The notes under the pieces were generated by a model that was not told the origin of the DNA, did not search any database, and saw nothing but the letters and a program-made list of their open reading frames with translations. Shown here piece by piece: positions 40,535 through 48,881 of a stretch of DNA of 49,990 bases. The DNA is from Patescibacteria group bacterium (GTDB taxonomy: Bacteria; Patescibacteriota; Kazan-3B-28; UBA10110). The stretch spans positions 1-49,990 of the forward strand of contig JAFGPN010000001.1 of NCBI GenBank assembly GCA_016936175.1, in the 5' to 3' direction. Positions within the stretch are counted from its first letter, which is position 1, and every line of letters begins with the position of its first letter. Both the position numbers and the translations under genes were made by a program.

Positions 40535-42331
40535 ATGGCACTGTTTAAACGCAAAAAAATTGATCCGAAGTTAGCCGCCGAAAAGCGCGCCGCGGAGGTA
40601 TTTGAGCAGGGCTTATTTTCTGTCCGCGACCTAATCGCTCCGGCCGCTCTGGCCCTTAGAACAAACTATCTTCAGCTAAATAGTTTCTACGCTCGAACTC
40701 TGTTTGTACTTACCTACCCCCAATACGTCGAAACTAATTGGCTTAGCCCAATCATCAATTTTGATATCAGCTTTGACGTCTCGATGCATATCTACCCGAT
40801 GGACAGCGCCGGCATTATGCAGATGCTCCGCCGCAAGGTAACCGAGATGGAATCGAGCCTGCGTATTAACGAAGAGAAGGGAGCGATTCGCGATCCAGAG
40901 TTAGAGATTGCCTATCAAGATACCGAAGAGCTCCGCGATAAGTTACAACGCGGGATGGAGCGGTTCTTTCACTATGGCCTTTACTTTACTCTCTACGCCA
41001 AAAATGCGGAAGAGTTAGATCGGGCCGCCGATCGGATCGAAACTGCCTTAGGTGGCCAATTGGTTTACAGCAAGCAAGCCCTAATGCAGATGCAGGATGG
41101 CTTCGTCTCCACCTTGCCGCTGGCCACCGATCGCTTAAAAGTAATGCGAAACATGACTAGCTCCTCGTTAGCCACCACCTTTCCATTTGTGTCTTCCGAT
41201 CTAACCACCAACGAGGGCATTTTATACGGCATTAACCGCCACAACAACAGCCTAATTCTTTTTGATCGATTTAAACTCGAGAACGCCAACATGGTAGTGT
41301 TCTCAAAATCTGGTGGCGGAAAAAGCTACGCGGTTAAGTTAGAGATTATGCGTAGCCTAATGCTGGGTACCGATGTATTTGTAATCGACCCGGAGAACGA
41401 ATACGAAGCCTTATCTCGGGCAGTCGGGGGCAGTTACCTGTCAGTTAGCCTTAACTCCGATAAGCGAATCAACCCGTTCGATCTCCCTGATCTCGGCCCC
41501 AATGCCGACGGCGAAAAGAACCTGCGCGGAGCAATTATCGCTCTATTGGGATTAATGAACTTAATGTTAGGCGAACTCACTCCCGAAGAGGATGCCTTAA
41601 TGGATAGAGCCATTCGCGAAACCTATGCTTCGCGTGACATTACTACCGATGTTACCAGCCAAAAAAATCCAGCCCCAACTATGGAGGATCTATATAATGT
41701 GCTAAAAAATATGGCTGGCGCCGAGAGCTTAGCCCAACGCTTAGACAAATACGTTACCGGTACCTTTGCGGGTGTCTTTAACAAACCCACTAACTTTGAT
41801 CTCGATCGCGGGTTGGTGATATTTAATATTCGCGATCTCGAAGAGTCGCTTCGCCCAATCGGAATGTACATCATCCTAAACTACATCTGGAACCGAATTC
41901 GATTTGAGCCCCGCAAGCGGCTACTGGTTATCGACGAGGCCTGGATTATGATGCAGTACGAAGATTCGGCCAAGTTCTTATACAGCATCGCCAAACGAGC
42001 CCGCAAATACTGGCTGGGGCTGACCACCATCACTCAAGATGTAGAAGATTTCCTAAGTTCCAACTACGGCAAGGCGGTGGTATCTAACTCTTCTCTACAG
42101 TTGCTCTTCCGCCAATCCCCCGCTTCGATTGATGTTATCGCTGATACCTTTAATCTAACCGAGGGCGAAAAATTCTTACTATTAGAATCGGCCGTGGGAG
42201 AGGGGCTCTTCTTTGCGGGTACTAACCACGCCGCCATCAAAGTAGTGGCCAGTTACGTAGAAAACAAACTCGCTACCTCTAACCCCGAGGAGCTTAATCA
42301 GTTGACCCAATTAGGCCCTATTAATAAATAA
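40535..42331 (+). CDS. VirB4-like secretion ATPase (conjugative transfer ATPase)
   Basis: A 598-aa AAA+ ATPase that would power secretion. The N-terminal domain (about 10-230) is the CagE/TrbE/VirB type. Walker A is SKSGGGKS (257-264), the following FVIDPENEYEAL strand is typical of VirB4, and Walker B is LLVIDEAWIMM near 465, with a GLTTITQDVEDFL sensor region. The C-terminus ends soon after the RecA-like core. No coupling ATPase (VirD4) or relaxase is in the window. Confidence 0.95.
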   Translation: MALFKRKKIDPKLAAEKRAAEVFEQGLFSVRDLIAPAALALRTNYLQLNSFYARTLFVLTYPQYVETNWLSPIINFDISFDVSMHIYPMDSAGIMQMLRRKVTEMESSLRINEEKGAIRDPELEIAYQDTEELRDKLQRGMERFFHYGLYFTLYAKNAEELDRAADRIETALGGQLVYSKQALMQMQDGFVSTLPLATDRLKVMRNMTSSSLATTFPFVSSDLTTNEGILYGINRHNNSLILFDRFKLENANMVVFSKSGGGKSYAVKLEIMRSLMLGTDVFVIDPENEYEALSRAVGGSYLSVSLNSDKRINPFDLPDLGPNADGEKNLRGAIIALLGLMNLMLGELTPEEDALMDRAIRETYASRDITTDVTSQKNPAPTMEDLYNVLKNMAGAESLAQRLDKYVTGTFAGVFNKPTNFDLDRGLVIFNIRDLEESLRPIGMYIILNYIWNRIRFEPRKRLLVIDEAWIMMQYEDSAKFLYSIAKRARKYWLGLTTITQDVEDFLSSNYGKAVVSNSSLQLLFRQSPASIDVIADTFNLTEGEKFLLLESAVGEGLFFAGTNHAAIKVVASYVENKLATSNPEELNQLTQLGPINK

Positions 42332-42337
42332 ATCACC

Positions 42338-43219
42338 ATGGGTTCGCCGGTATTCATATTTGCTACGACTGCTATGGTGGCGGTTATCCTGACCGCTGCA
42401 TTGATATCTCAGTATCAGCGTGAGACCACTTCAATCGAAGATAAGTACACTAATCGTTCGGCGGCTGAAATCGATTCTACCTACCACCAATCCTACCTGG
42501 ATGATAATTTAATTATCGAGGATGGCTTTTACGACGACAACATTATCAAAGATAGCGAGGTATATGGCTCTGGCATCGCCACTCAGGCAAGCTCTAACCC
42601 AAGCGATTTCGACGAGGATGGCATCCCCAACGCCACTGATTCCGATCCCAGAAACCCGGATAGCGACGGCGATGGATTAATTGATGGAAGAGACCCTAAC
42701 CCAACTGATCCAACCTTGGGTAAAACCGAGACACCACCACTACCACCCCAGCCAGGACCAGTAGTACAGTCGGGCGAACTAAAGATTGGCACGTTTTACA
42801 CTAATGTCCGCAATCTAAGCCGCGGAGCTACCCGCTGGGCAACTCATACCGAATCTAAACCTGGCGACCAGCTGGCCTTTATCATCCACGCCGAACTAAC
42901 TAATACCAGCAGTATGACAGCGTACGAAGCCAAAATCTTCGACCGGTTGGAATCCAAATATCTCAAACCTGGAGGAACTGCCACGGTCGAGATTAATGGC
43001 GGCTTATCTCAAACTCTTCCTAGCACCAGCTGGATGAGTGGTTATACTATTACAGTGCCGGCCGGACAGACCAAAATAGTAGAGATTCGATTTAATGCCA
43101 CCGCCGAGCTGAGAACCACTAACCAAATAGTAGTGGCAACTAACTATGCCTGGGCGCTTGATGTAATCAGCAAAAACAAAAAATCAGATATTGCGTTTGT
43201 TACGATTAACTCATATTGA
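42338..43219 (+). CDS. Surface protein with TSP3-type calcium repeats
   Basis: A 293-aa protein. An N-terminal TM segment (about 3-22) is followed by a short Asp/Ser-rich stretch. A thrombospondin type-3-like calcium-binding run then appears (about 88-125: DFDEDGIPNATDSDPRNPDSDGDGLIDGRDPN), then a Pro-rich linker and a C-terminal beta-rich domain (about 148-293) of the type seen in secreted bacterial proteins with a DUF11-like pattern. It lies between the VirB4-like and GspE genes and may decorate the envelope or pilus. Confidence 0.8.
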   Translation: MGSPVFIFATTAMVAVILTAALISQYQRETTSIEDKYTNRSAAEIDSTYHQSYLDDNLIIEDGFYDDNIIKDSEVYGSGIATQASSNPSDFDEDGIPNATDSDPRNPDSDGDGLIDGRDPNPTDPTLGKTETPPLPPQPGPVVQSGELKIGTFYTNVRNLSRGATRWATHTESKPGDQLAFIIHAELTNTSSMTAYEAKIFDRLESKYLKPGGTATVEINGGLSQTLPSTSWMSGYTITVPAGQTKIVEIRFNATAELRTTNQIVVATNYAWALDVISKNKKSDIAFVTINSY

Positions 43220-43235
43220 TTAAATAAACTCTCGG

Positions 43236-44978
43236 ATGCTTCCGCCTAAATCCTCATCCAATCAATCGCCTGCCCCCGATTCCGATGCCGCCCCGATCGG
43301 TAAAATTATTGGTAATATCCAGCGTAAGTCGGAAGAGGAGCAGACCAAAAAGCTGGCCGATAGCCTAGGCCTACCTTATCTTAATCTAGTTAATTTTCAG
43401 CCAGAGCCTGGGGTGGTCGAAATTATCCCTAAAGAGTTAGTAGAAAACGGTGGGGTGTTTGCCTTTAAAAAAGAGGGGCAAAAGATTCATTTAGCTATTA
43501 CCGACCCGCGGCGAGACGCCACTCTCGAGACCCTCAAACAACTCGAAGCCATGAGCGAATATGAATTTGCCCCAACCTTAGTCTCGGAATCTAGCTTAAA
43601 ATATTTAAAAGCTCTATACGATACCTTTGCCCCCAATCGGGTTGTTCGCGAGGATATTCACCTAACCTCCGACCAACAGAAGCAAGCCTTGGATACTATA
43701 AAAAACTGGAATTCGTTGGGAGACGAAGCCAAACGGTTAGCCATCAGTAATTTATTCGATACTCTGCTCTCCGGCGCTACTTATACTAATGCTTCGGATA
43801 TTCATATCGAACCAACCAAAACCAATGTCCGTTTACGTTTTAGGGTAGATGGCGTATTAAGCGATATGGTCGACCTGCCCAAAGAACTGCTTCGAAATAT
43901 TATTTCGCGAATCAAGCTTTTGGCCGGGCTAAAATTGAATATTGCCGACTCTGCTCAAGACGGCCGCTTTAGCATTAAAGCCGGCGACGCCGATTACGAT
44001 TTGCGCGTTTCAATTCTGCCAACCGCTTATGGTGAATCAGCAGTTTTAAGGTTACTCCCTCAATCCGGAAGTCGTTTTATTAGCCTTACCGACTTGGGAC
44101 TAACCGGGCACAATGCCGAAATAATTAATAATGTTATTCGCCAACCCAACGGACTTATTCTTAATACCGGCCCAACCGGTTCCGGTAAAACTACCACTCT
44201 CTACGCCATCTTGTCAGAGATCAACCAGCCCGGCAAAAAGATTATCACCATCGAAGACCCAATCGAATACCGACTATCCGGTATCACCCAAAGCCAGGTT
44301 GATCCAGACGAAGGCTATACCTTTGCTAACGGATTAAAATCAATTCTTCGCCAAGATCCAGACGTGGTGCTGGTAGGAGAGATTCGCGACAACGATACAG
44401 CGGCAGTGGCTATCAACGCCTCATTAACCGGCCACTTAGTGTTATCCACTCTACACACCAACGATGCCGCTGGTGCCATCCCCCGTTTGGGCGATCTCGG
44501 CTTAAAACCAGAATACTTTATCGAAGCTATCCTGGGTGTAATCGCCCAGAGATTAGTTCGTCGGGTCTGCCCTCACTGTGCCGAAGACTACACCCCTACT
44601 GCCGCAGAACTAAAAATTATCAACAAAGAGTTGTCCGCCTGGCCCAGTAATATAGAAAAGCCGGTTATCCCAACCACTCTCAAGCGCCCGAATCCCAAAA
44701 AGCTTAAAACTTGTCCTAACTGTAACGGCACTGGTTATAAAGGCCAGCTTGGTATCTTTGAGGTTATGCAACCCAATGAGACCATTGTAAAAGCGGTGAT
44801 AGCTAAAGCTACCGTCAGCGAGATTCAGCGCCTAGCTATCGAATCAGGCATGATTACCCTAAGACAGGATGGAATCACAAAAGTTATCGCCGGAACTACC
44901 AGTCTAAGCGAGATCGAACGGGTCACCGGCGACTTCCAGTCCGGGGAGACTTCCAGTCCGGAAGAAGAAACTGCTTAA
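43236..44978 (+). CDS. GspE/PilB-type secretion ATPase
   Basis: A 580-aa type II secretion/type IV pilus assembly ATPase. An MshEN-like N-terminal domain (about 30-135) precedes the RecA-like core. Walker A GPTGSGKT is at 312-319 and the Asp box IITIEDPIEY at 336-345, with Walker B GEIRD (near 379) and a His box around LSTLHTNDA. Two CxxC pairs (CPHC near 445 and CPNC near 493) and KGQLGIFEV near 502-510 fit the zinc-binding C-terminal part of PilB/GspE. It closes the operon. Other pilus genes (PilC, prepilin peptidase) are not in the window. Confidence 0.95.
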   Translation: MLPPKSSSNQSPAPDSDAAPIGKIIGNIQRKSEEEQTKKLADSLGLPYLNLVNFQPEPGVVEIIPKELVENGGVFAFKKEGQKIHLAITDPRRDATLETLKQLEAMSEYEFAPTLVSESSLKYLKALYDTFAPNRVVREDIHLTSDQQKQALDTIKNWNSLGDEAKRLAISNLFDTLLSGATYTNASDIHIEPTKTNVRLRFRVDGVLSDMVDLPKELLRNIISRIKLLAGLKLNIADSAQDGRFSIKAGDADYDLRVSILPTAYGESAVLRLLPQSGSRFISLTDLGLTGHNAEIINNVIRQPNGLILNTGPTGSGKTTTLYAILSEINQPGKKIITIEDPIEYRLSGITQSQVDPDEGYTFANGLKSILRQDPDVVLVGEIRDNDTAAVAINASLTGHLVLSTLHTNDAAGAIPRLGDLGLKPEYFIEAILGVIAQRLVRRVCPHCAEDYTPTAAELKIINKELSAWPSNIEKPVIPTTLKRPNPKKLKTCPNCNGTGYKGQLGIFEVMQPNETIVKAVIAKATVSEIQRLAIESGMITLRQDGITKVIAGTTSLSEIERVTGDFQSGETSSPEEETA

Positions 44979-44984
44979 TCTTGC

Positions 44985-45052
44985 TATAATATAGGCGTTA
45001 GGAGGTGAAGCTGTTCTGCTGGCTAGCAGAATCAGCTATAACCTTCTTTTTT
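44985..45052 (+). terminator. Operon-end terminator behind an extended -10 promoter
   Basis: TATAAT (44985-44990) with a TGC extension is followed within 10 bases by one long hairpin: AGGAGGT (45000-45006), AGCTG, TTCTGCT, loop GGCT, AGCAGAA, CAGCT, ACCTTCT (45041-45047) and T residues to 45052. It ends the gspE transcript, or gives a short (about 55-base) RNA from the local promoter. The hairpin buries the AGGAGGT. Confidence 0.65.
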
Positions 45053-45054
45053 GT

Positions 45055-45747
45055 ATGCCAAAACCTCTCCATCTTATATTTTTCTTTCTGATTTTGGGCG
45101 TTATCTACGCTGAGTTTTTGCCAACCCTTAGACCAACCCACAATAGCACTGCCTACTCTAAAGACGAGCCCCTGACCCAAAACGAGCTAATTCTGTCTTG
45201 GCTTAAACACAACTCCGAATCCGTAACCACTGCGGTAGTTGCTGGTGATCAAGATTTTATTGGCGATATAATTATCCCCACCAACCTCGGCTCGTTAGCG
45301 CGCGACACTGCTGGTTCACTCTCCTATAACTACATCGCGCCCAATACCACCGTTAACTCCGGTACTGGTTACGCCAGCCCATCAGCCGTACCCACCCAAG
45401 ATCAACCATTTGTTGGCAGTGTTATCCCCCCCGCTGGTACCCCATTATTCGAAGCTTATGCTAAAGGTGGCTACGCTTGGTATGACGAGAATGATAACGT
45501 CATTGTAATGATGCCAGACGGCACTTTGCGAAGTTTTCTAAAATCAGATGGCTCCGAAACCAACTGGCAACAAGATAGATTAACTTACGAGCCGATAAAC
45601 TCTCCTAACGCTTTAGAAAACTACCTCAACAACTACCACGGCAAGGTGGTAGCCGAAACTCAAACCTGGGCCTTTGTTAAATTCCCTTCTGGCGGCTTTC
45701 TAAAAATCGCTAAATCAACTGGCGGGCCATTTCTGAGTCAGCAGTAA
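45055..45747 (+). CDS. Hypothetical exported protein
   Basis: A 230-aa protein starting MPKPLHLIFFFLILGVIYAE, an N-terminal signal or TM segment (about 4-20). The remainder is soluble with Ser/Thr/Pro-rich parts and a beta-rich end (YAWYDENDNVIVMMPDGT). I do not recognise a family. The last 33 bases overlap convergently with the 3' end of valS. No Shine-Dalgarno is visible, and the start lies right after the terminator hairpin. Confidence 0.7.
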   Translation: MPKPLHLIFFFLILGVIYAEFLPTLRPTHNSTAYSKDEPLTQNELILSWLKHNSESVTTAVVAGDQDFIGDIIIPTNLGSLARDTAGSLSYNYIAPNTTVNSGTGYASPSAVPTQDQPFVGSVIPPAGTPLFEAYAKGGYAWYDENDNVIVMMPDGTLRSFLKSDGSETNWQQDRLTYEPINSPNALENYLNNYHGKVVAETQTWAFVKFPSGGFLKIAKSTGGPFLSQQ

Positions 45748-47841
45748 ACCCTCCTCTTGGTAGAGGGTCTGCCAGACCGCTTCCGTTACAAACGGAACAA
45801 ACGGATGCAACAACTTTAGGCTATTTTTGAGTATGTAGTTGAGTGCGGCGCCAGTAGAATCTTTGGTTTTGTCATCTTCTAACCGAAGCTTAGCCTCCTC
45901 AATACATTCGTCGCAGAATCGGTGCCAAAAATATTGATACAGCTTATCCCCCGCCTGCCCAATATCATACTTATCCATCAGTTTGGTGATGTCTTTAGCC
46001 ACACCGCTGAATTCGTCCAGCATCTTCTTATCTTCTGCCCCTAATTTTATATCCGTAACATCCTTGGCATCGGGGCTTTTTATATTTATAAACCTCGCCG
46101 CATTCCAGATCTTATTAGCAAAATTCCGATAAGCCCGAATCTTATCCTCGTCCACATGGGTATCCTGCCCCGCAGCCGTTCCCATCATCATCCCCATCCG
46201 CAGGGCATCGGCACCGTACTTTTCAACCATCTCCATCGGATCAATAATATTACCTTTTGAGCGGGAGATTTTCTGATTTTCCTTATCGCGGACTATGCCG
46301 TTGAAGTAAACCAGCTCAAATGGTGCCTCGCCCGTGCAATACAGCCCCAACATAATCATCCGCGCCACCCAAAAAAAGATTATCTCGTGCCCCGTCTCCA
46401 TTACGGTCGTGGGGTAAAAATACTTAAAGTCCTCTGTTTTCTCCGGCCAACCCAGAGTTGTAAACGGCCAGAGACCGGACGAGAACCAGGTATCTAATGT
46501 GTCTTCATCCTGAACAACTTTGCCACCCAACTCCTTCTCAGCCTCCTGAACATCAAACGCCACTGCAAACTTGCTCCTGTCACTCTCCAAATAGTAAACC
46601 GGGATTCGATGCCCCCACCACAGTTGCCGACTAATATTCCAATCTCGGATGTTTTCCATCCAGTTAAAGTAAACCTTTTCAAACCGCTTCGGAATCATTT
46701 TGATCTTGCCCTTTTTCACCGCTTCTATCGCCGGCTTAGCCAGCGGCTCAATCTTTACAAACCACTGTTCCGACAAAAGCTGTTCTACTGGCTCTCCGGT
46801 TCTTTCGCTATGCGGTACACTATGCACAAATTTTTTACGCCCAGCGATTAGCCCTAGCTTGTCCAAATCCTCAATAATCTTGTCTCTGGCTTCAGCCGCC
46901 TTCATCCCCGCATACTTGCCACCAGCTTTAGTAATTTTAATATTCTTATCGATAACTTCGACCTCTTCTAAATTGTGTCTCTGCCCCATTTCGAAATCAT
47001 TTGGGTCGTGTGCTGGGGTAATTTTAACAGCACCCGTACCAAATTTTATATCCACTGCTTCGTCACCAATTACCGGAATCTCTCTGCCCATCAATGGCAA
47101 AACCACGACCTTACCGATTATGTCTTTGTAGCGTTTATCCCTGGGATGAACCGCCACAGCAGTGTCCCCCAACATTGTTTCGGGACGAGTCGTAGCCACT
47201 ACAATTTCGCCGCCGCCCTTAATCGGATATCTGATAGAAGTTAGCTCACCCTCAACTTCTTTATGAACAACTTCCAAATCCGAAAGCCCCGTCTGGCTCT
47301 TCGGCGACCAGTTAATTACTCGCTTGCCCCGATAAATCAGCCCCTCGTTGTACATCTTCTTAAAAGTGTAGACAACAGCTTGGCTAACATCCTCGTCTAA
47401 AGTAAATTTTTTGCGAGTCCAATCACAACTTGCACCCAATCGGCGCAACTGATCTTCCATCGTGTTGCGTTGTTCCAACATAAATTGCATTAGCTCGTCG
47501 TTAAATCTCTCGCGTCCTAAATCATGGCGCGATTTGCCTTCCTGGCGTAACTTTTTCTCATAAAATATCTGACTAGCGGTGGCGGCGTGATCCGCTCCTG
47601 GCAACCACAAAGTTGGTTCACCCCTTAAGCGATGATAGCGAACCATAATATCCTCCAGTGTTACAAACAAAGCGTGTCCGATGTGCAATTTATCGTAGGC
47701 ATTAGGCGGAGGCATAATAATGGTGTACGGTCGTTTTTTCTTATCGATGGCTGGCTTAAAACCACCCGAACTCTCCCACTGCTGGTAGATCTTTTGCTCC
47801 CATATTTTGGGATCAAAGGTTTTAGGTGTTTCGGCTTTCAT
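45715..47841 (-). CDS. valS: Valyl-tRNA synthetase, compact form
   Basis: A 708-aa class Ia synthetase charging tRNA-Val. HIGH is HIGHALF (53-59) in PPPNAYDKLHIGHALFV, and the KMSKS motif is KISRSKGN near 524. The editing domain (about 190-330) shows VATTRPETMLGDTAVAVHP and FGTGAVKITPAHDPND. The chain ends about 30 residues after the anticodon-binding domain core (KLLHPFVPFVTEAVWQTLYQ). It lacks the C-terminal coiled-coil arm of ordinary 880-950-residue ValRS; truncated forms are known in CPR. It follows tsaD with a 20-bp overlap. Confidence 0.96.
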   Translation of the reverse strand: MKAETPKTFDPKIWEQKIYQQWESSGGFKPAIDKKKRPYTIIMPPPNAYDKLHIGHALFVTLEDIMVRYHRLRGEPTLWLPGADHAATASQIFYEKKLRQEGKSRHDLGRERFNDELMQFMLEQRNTMEDQLRRLGASCDWTRKKFTLDEDVSQAVVYTFKKMYNEGLIYRGKRVINWSPKSQTGLSDLEVVHKEVEGELTSIRYPIKGGGEIVVATTRPETMLGDTAVAVHPRDKRYKDIIGKVVVLPLMGREIPVIGDEAVDIKFGTGAVKITPAHDPNDFEMGQRHNLEEVEVIDKNIKITKAGGKYAGMKAAEARDKIIEDLDKLGLIAGRKKFVHSVPHSERTGEPVEQLLSEQWFVKIEPLAKPAIEAVKKGKIKMIPKRFEKVYFNWMENIRDWNISRQLWWGHRIPVYYLESDRSKFAVAFDVQEAEKELGGKVVQDEDTLDTWFSSGLWPFTTLGWPEKTEDFKYFYPTTVMETGHEIIFFWVARMIMLGLYCTGEAPFELVYFNGIVRDKENQKISRSKGNIIDPMEMVEKYGADALRMGMMMGTAAGQDTHVDEDKIRAYRNFANKIWNAARFINIKSPDAKDVTDIKLGAEDKKMLDEFSGVAKDITKLMDKYDIGQAGDKLYQYFWHRFCDECIEEAKLRLEDDKTKDSTGAALNYILKNSLKLLHPFVPFVTEAVWQTLYQEEGLLLTQKWPAS

Positions 47842-48820
47842 ATTTCAGCTTCCAACTATTGGTTTTAACTTCCACATTATACCACCCGCGTTTATCGGTT
47901 CTACCTAAAAAATAAGCCGCCAGAGCCACCATTGCCGCGTTGTCCATACAGTACTTAAATTCTGGAATGTAGTAGGGCAGATTGTGCTTTTTGGCTATCT
48001 GTTTTAGTTTTTCGCGCAATACTTTGTTGGCCGCCACCCCGCCCGCCAATAGTAGCGCCTTAGGTCGATACCTCCTGATTGCTCGAGTTACTTTAGTGGC
48101 CAACACATCCGTTACCGCTTCCTGAAATTCGTAAGCTAAGGCCGATTTTTTAGCAGACCCTACTGCCCGACCTAAGGCAGTTTTAAGCCCAGAGAAGCTC
48201 ATGTTTAACCCCTGCTCTAACATTGGTCGGGGCAACGGGTCGACCTTTCCCATAACAGCGGCTTTGGCTATAGCGGGTCCACCCGGATAACCTAAGCCTA
48301 ATAATTTAGCGGCCTTATCAAAAGCCTCGCCCGCGGCATCGTCCAAGGTGGCGCCAACTACTACTAAGTTGGTCCGGCTTTTAATCAACACTAATTCGGT
48401 ATGTCCCCCGCTTACAATTAGCGCTAACATCGGGAATTTTAGGGGCAACTTTTTCTCAATAAAATTACTATAGATATGGGCCGCCAAATGGTCTACTTCT
48501 ATTAGTGGCTTCTGCCATATGTATGCTAAGGCCTTGGCGGTATTGACCCCCACCAACAACGAACCCGATAGTCCTGGCCCGCTGGTTACCGCAATTGCAT
48601 CAATTCGGTTGAGGCTCGTTTTAGTCTCTCGTAAAAGCCGCTCAATTATTGGCAGGATGTTCTCCAAGTGCTTGCGCGATGCCACCTCTGGCACCACCCC
48701 ACCAAACCTGCGATGCAGTTTAACTTGTGAAGATACCAAAGAACCCAAAACCTTTCTCCCATTTTGGACGAGAGCCACCGCTGTATCATCACAACTACTT
48801 TCGATGCCTAAAATTATCAT
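47822..48820 (-). CDS. tsaD: tRNA threonylcarbamoyladenosine transferase TsaD
   Basis: A 332-aa Kae1/TsaD family protein that transfers the threonylcarbamoyl group to A37 of ANN-decoding tRNAs. The start at 48820 (MIILGIESSCDDTAVALV) is the family N-terminus; the longer frame to 48898 lies in the divergent promoter region. The metal-binding His pair is H111/H115 in VDHLAAHIY, and SGGHTELV, DDAAGEAFDKAAKLLG and LLLAGGVAANKVLR are family blocks. A TATATT 7 bases before the start suggests a leaderless mRNA. Confidence 0.96.
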   Translation of the reverse strand: MIILGIESSCDDTAVALVQNGRKVLGSLVSSQVKLHRRFGGVVPEVASRKHLENILPIIERLLRETKTSLNRIDAIAVTSGPGLSGSLLVGVNTAKALAYIWQKPLIEVDHLAAHIYSNFIEKKLPLKFPMLALIVSGGHTELVLIKSRTNLVVVGATLDDAAGEAFDKAAKLLGLGYPGGPAIAKAAVMGKVDPLPRPMLEQGLNMSFSGLKTALGRAVGSAKKSALAYEFQEAVTDVLATKVTRAIRRYRPKALLLAGGVAANKVLREKLKQIAKKHNLPYYIPEFKYCMDNAAMVALAAYFLGRTDKRGWYNVEVKTNSWKLKYESRNT

Positions 48821-48827
48821 CAAATAA

Positions 48828-48872
48828 AATATATCACACCTGTAGCGGAAAATTGAGCATCCTTGGTATAAT
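48828..48872. promoter_or_regulatory. Divergent extended -10 promoters of tsaD and the FemAB gene
   Basis: TGA-TATATT on the minus strand (-10 box 48833-48828) lies 7 bases before the tsaD ATG. TGG-TATAAT on the plus strand (48867-48872) lies 9 bases before the FemAB ATG. Both give almost no leader, and the 61-bp gap holds both promoters. Confidence 0.65.
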
Positions 48873-48881
48873 GATGTCAGC

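Noticed and set aside
45005-45091. 28-codon GTG frame overlapping the terminator hairpin
   Set aside because: Its ribosome site would overlap the start codon and the frame crosses a strong hairpin and T-run. Kept only as an alternative reading, not annotated.
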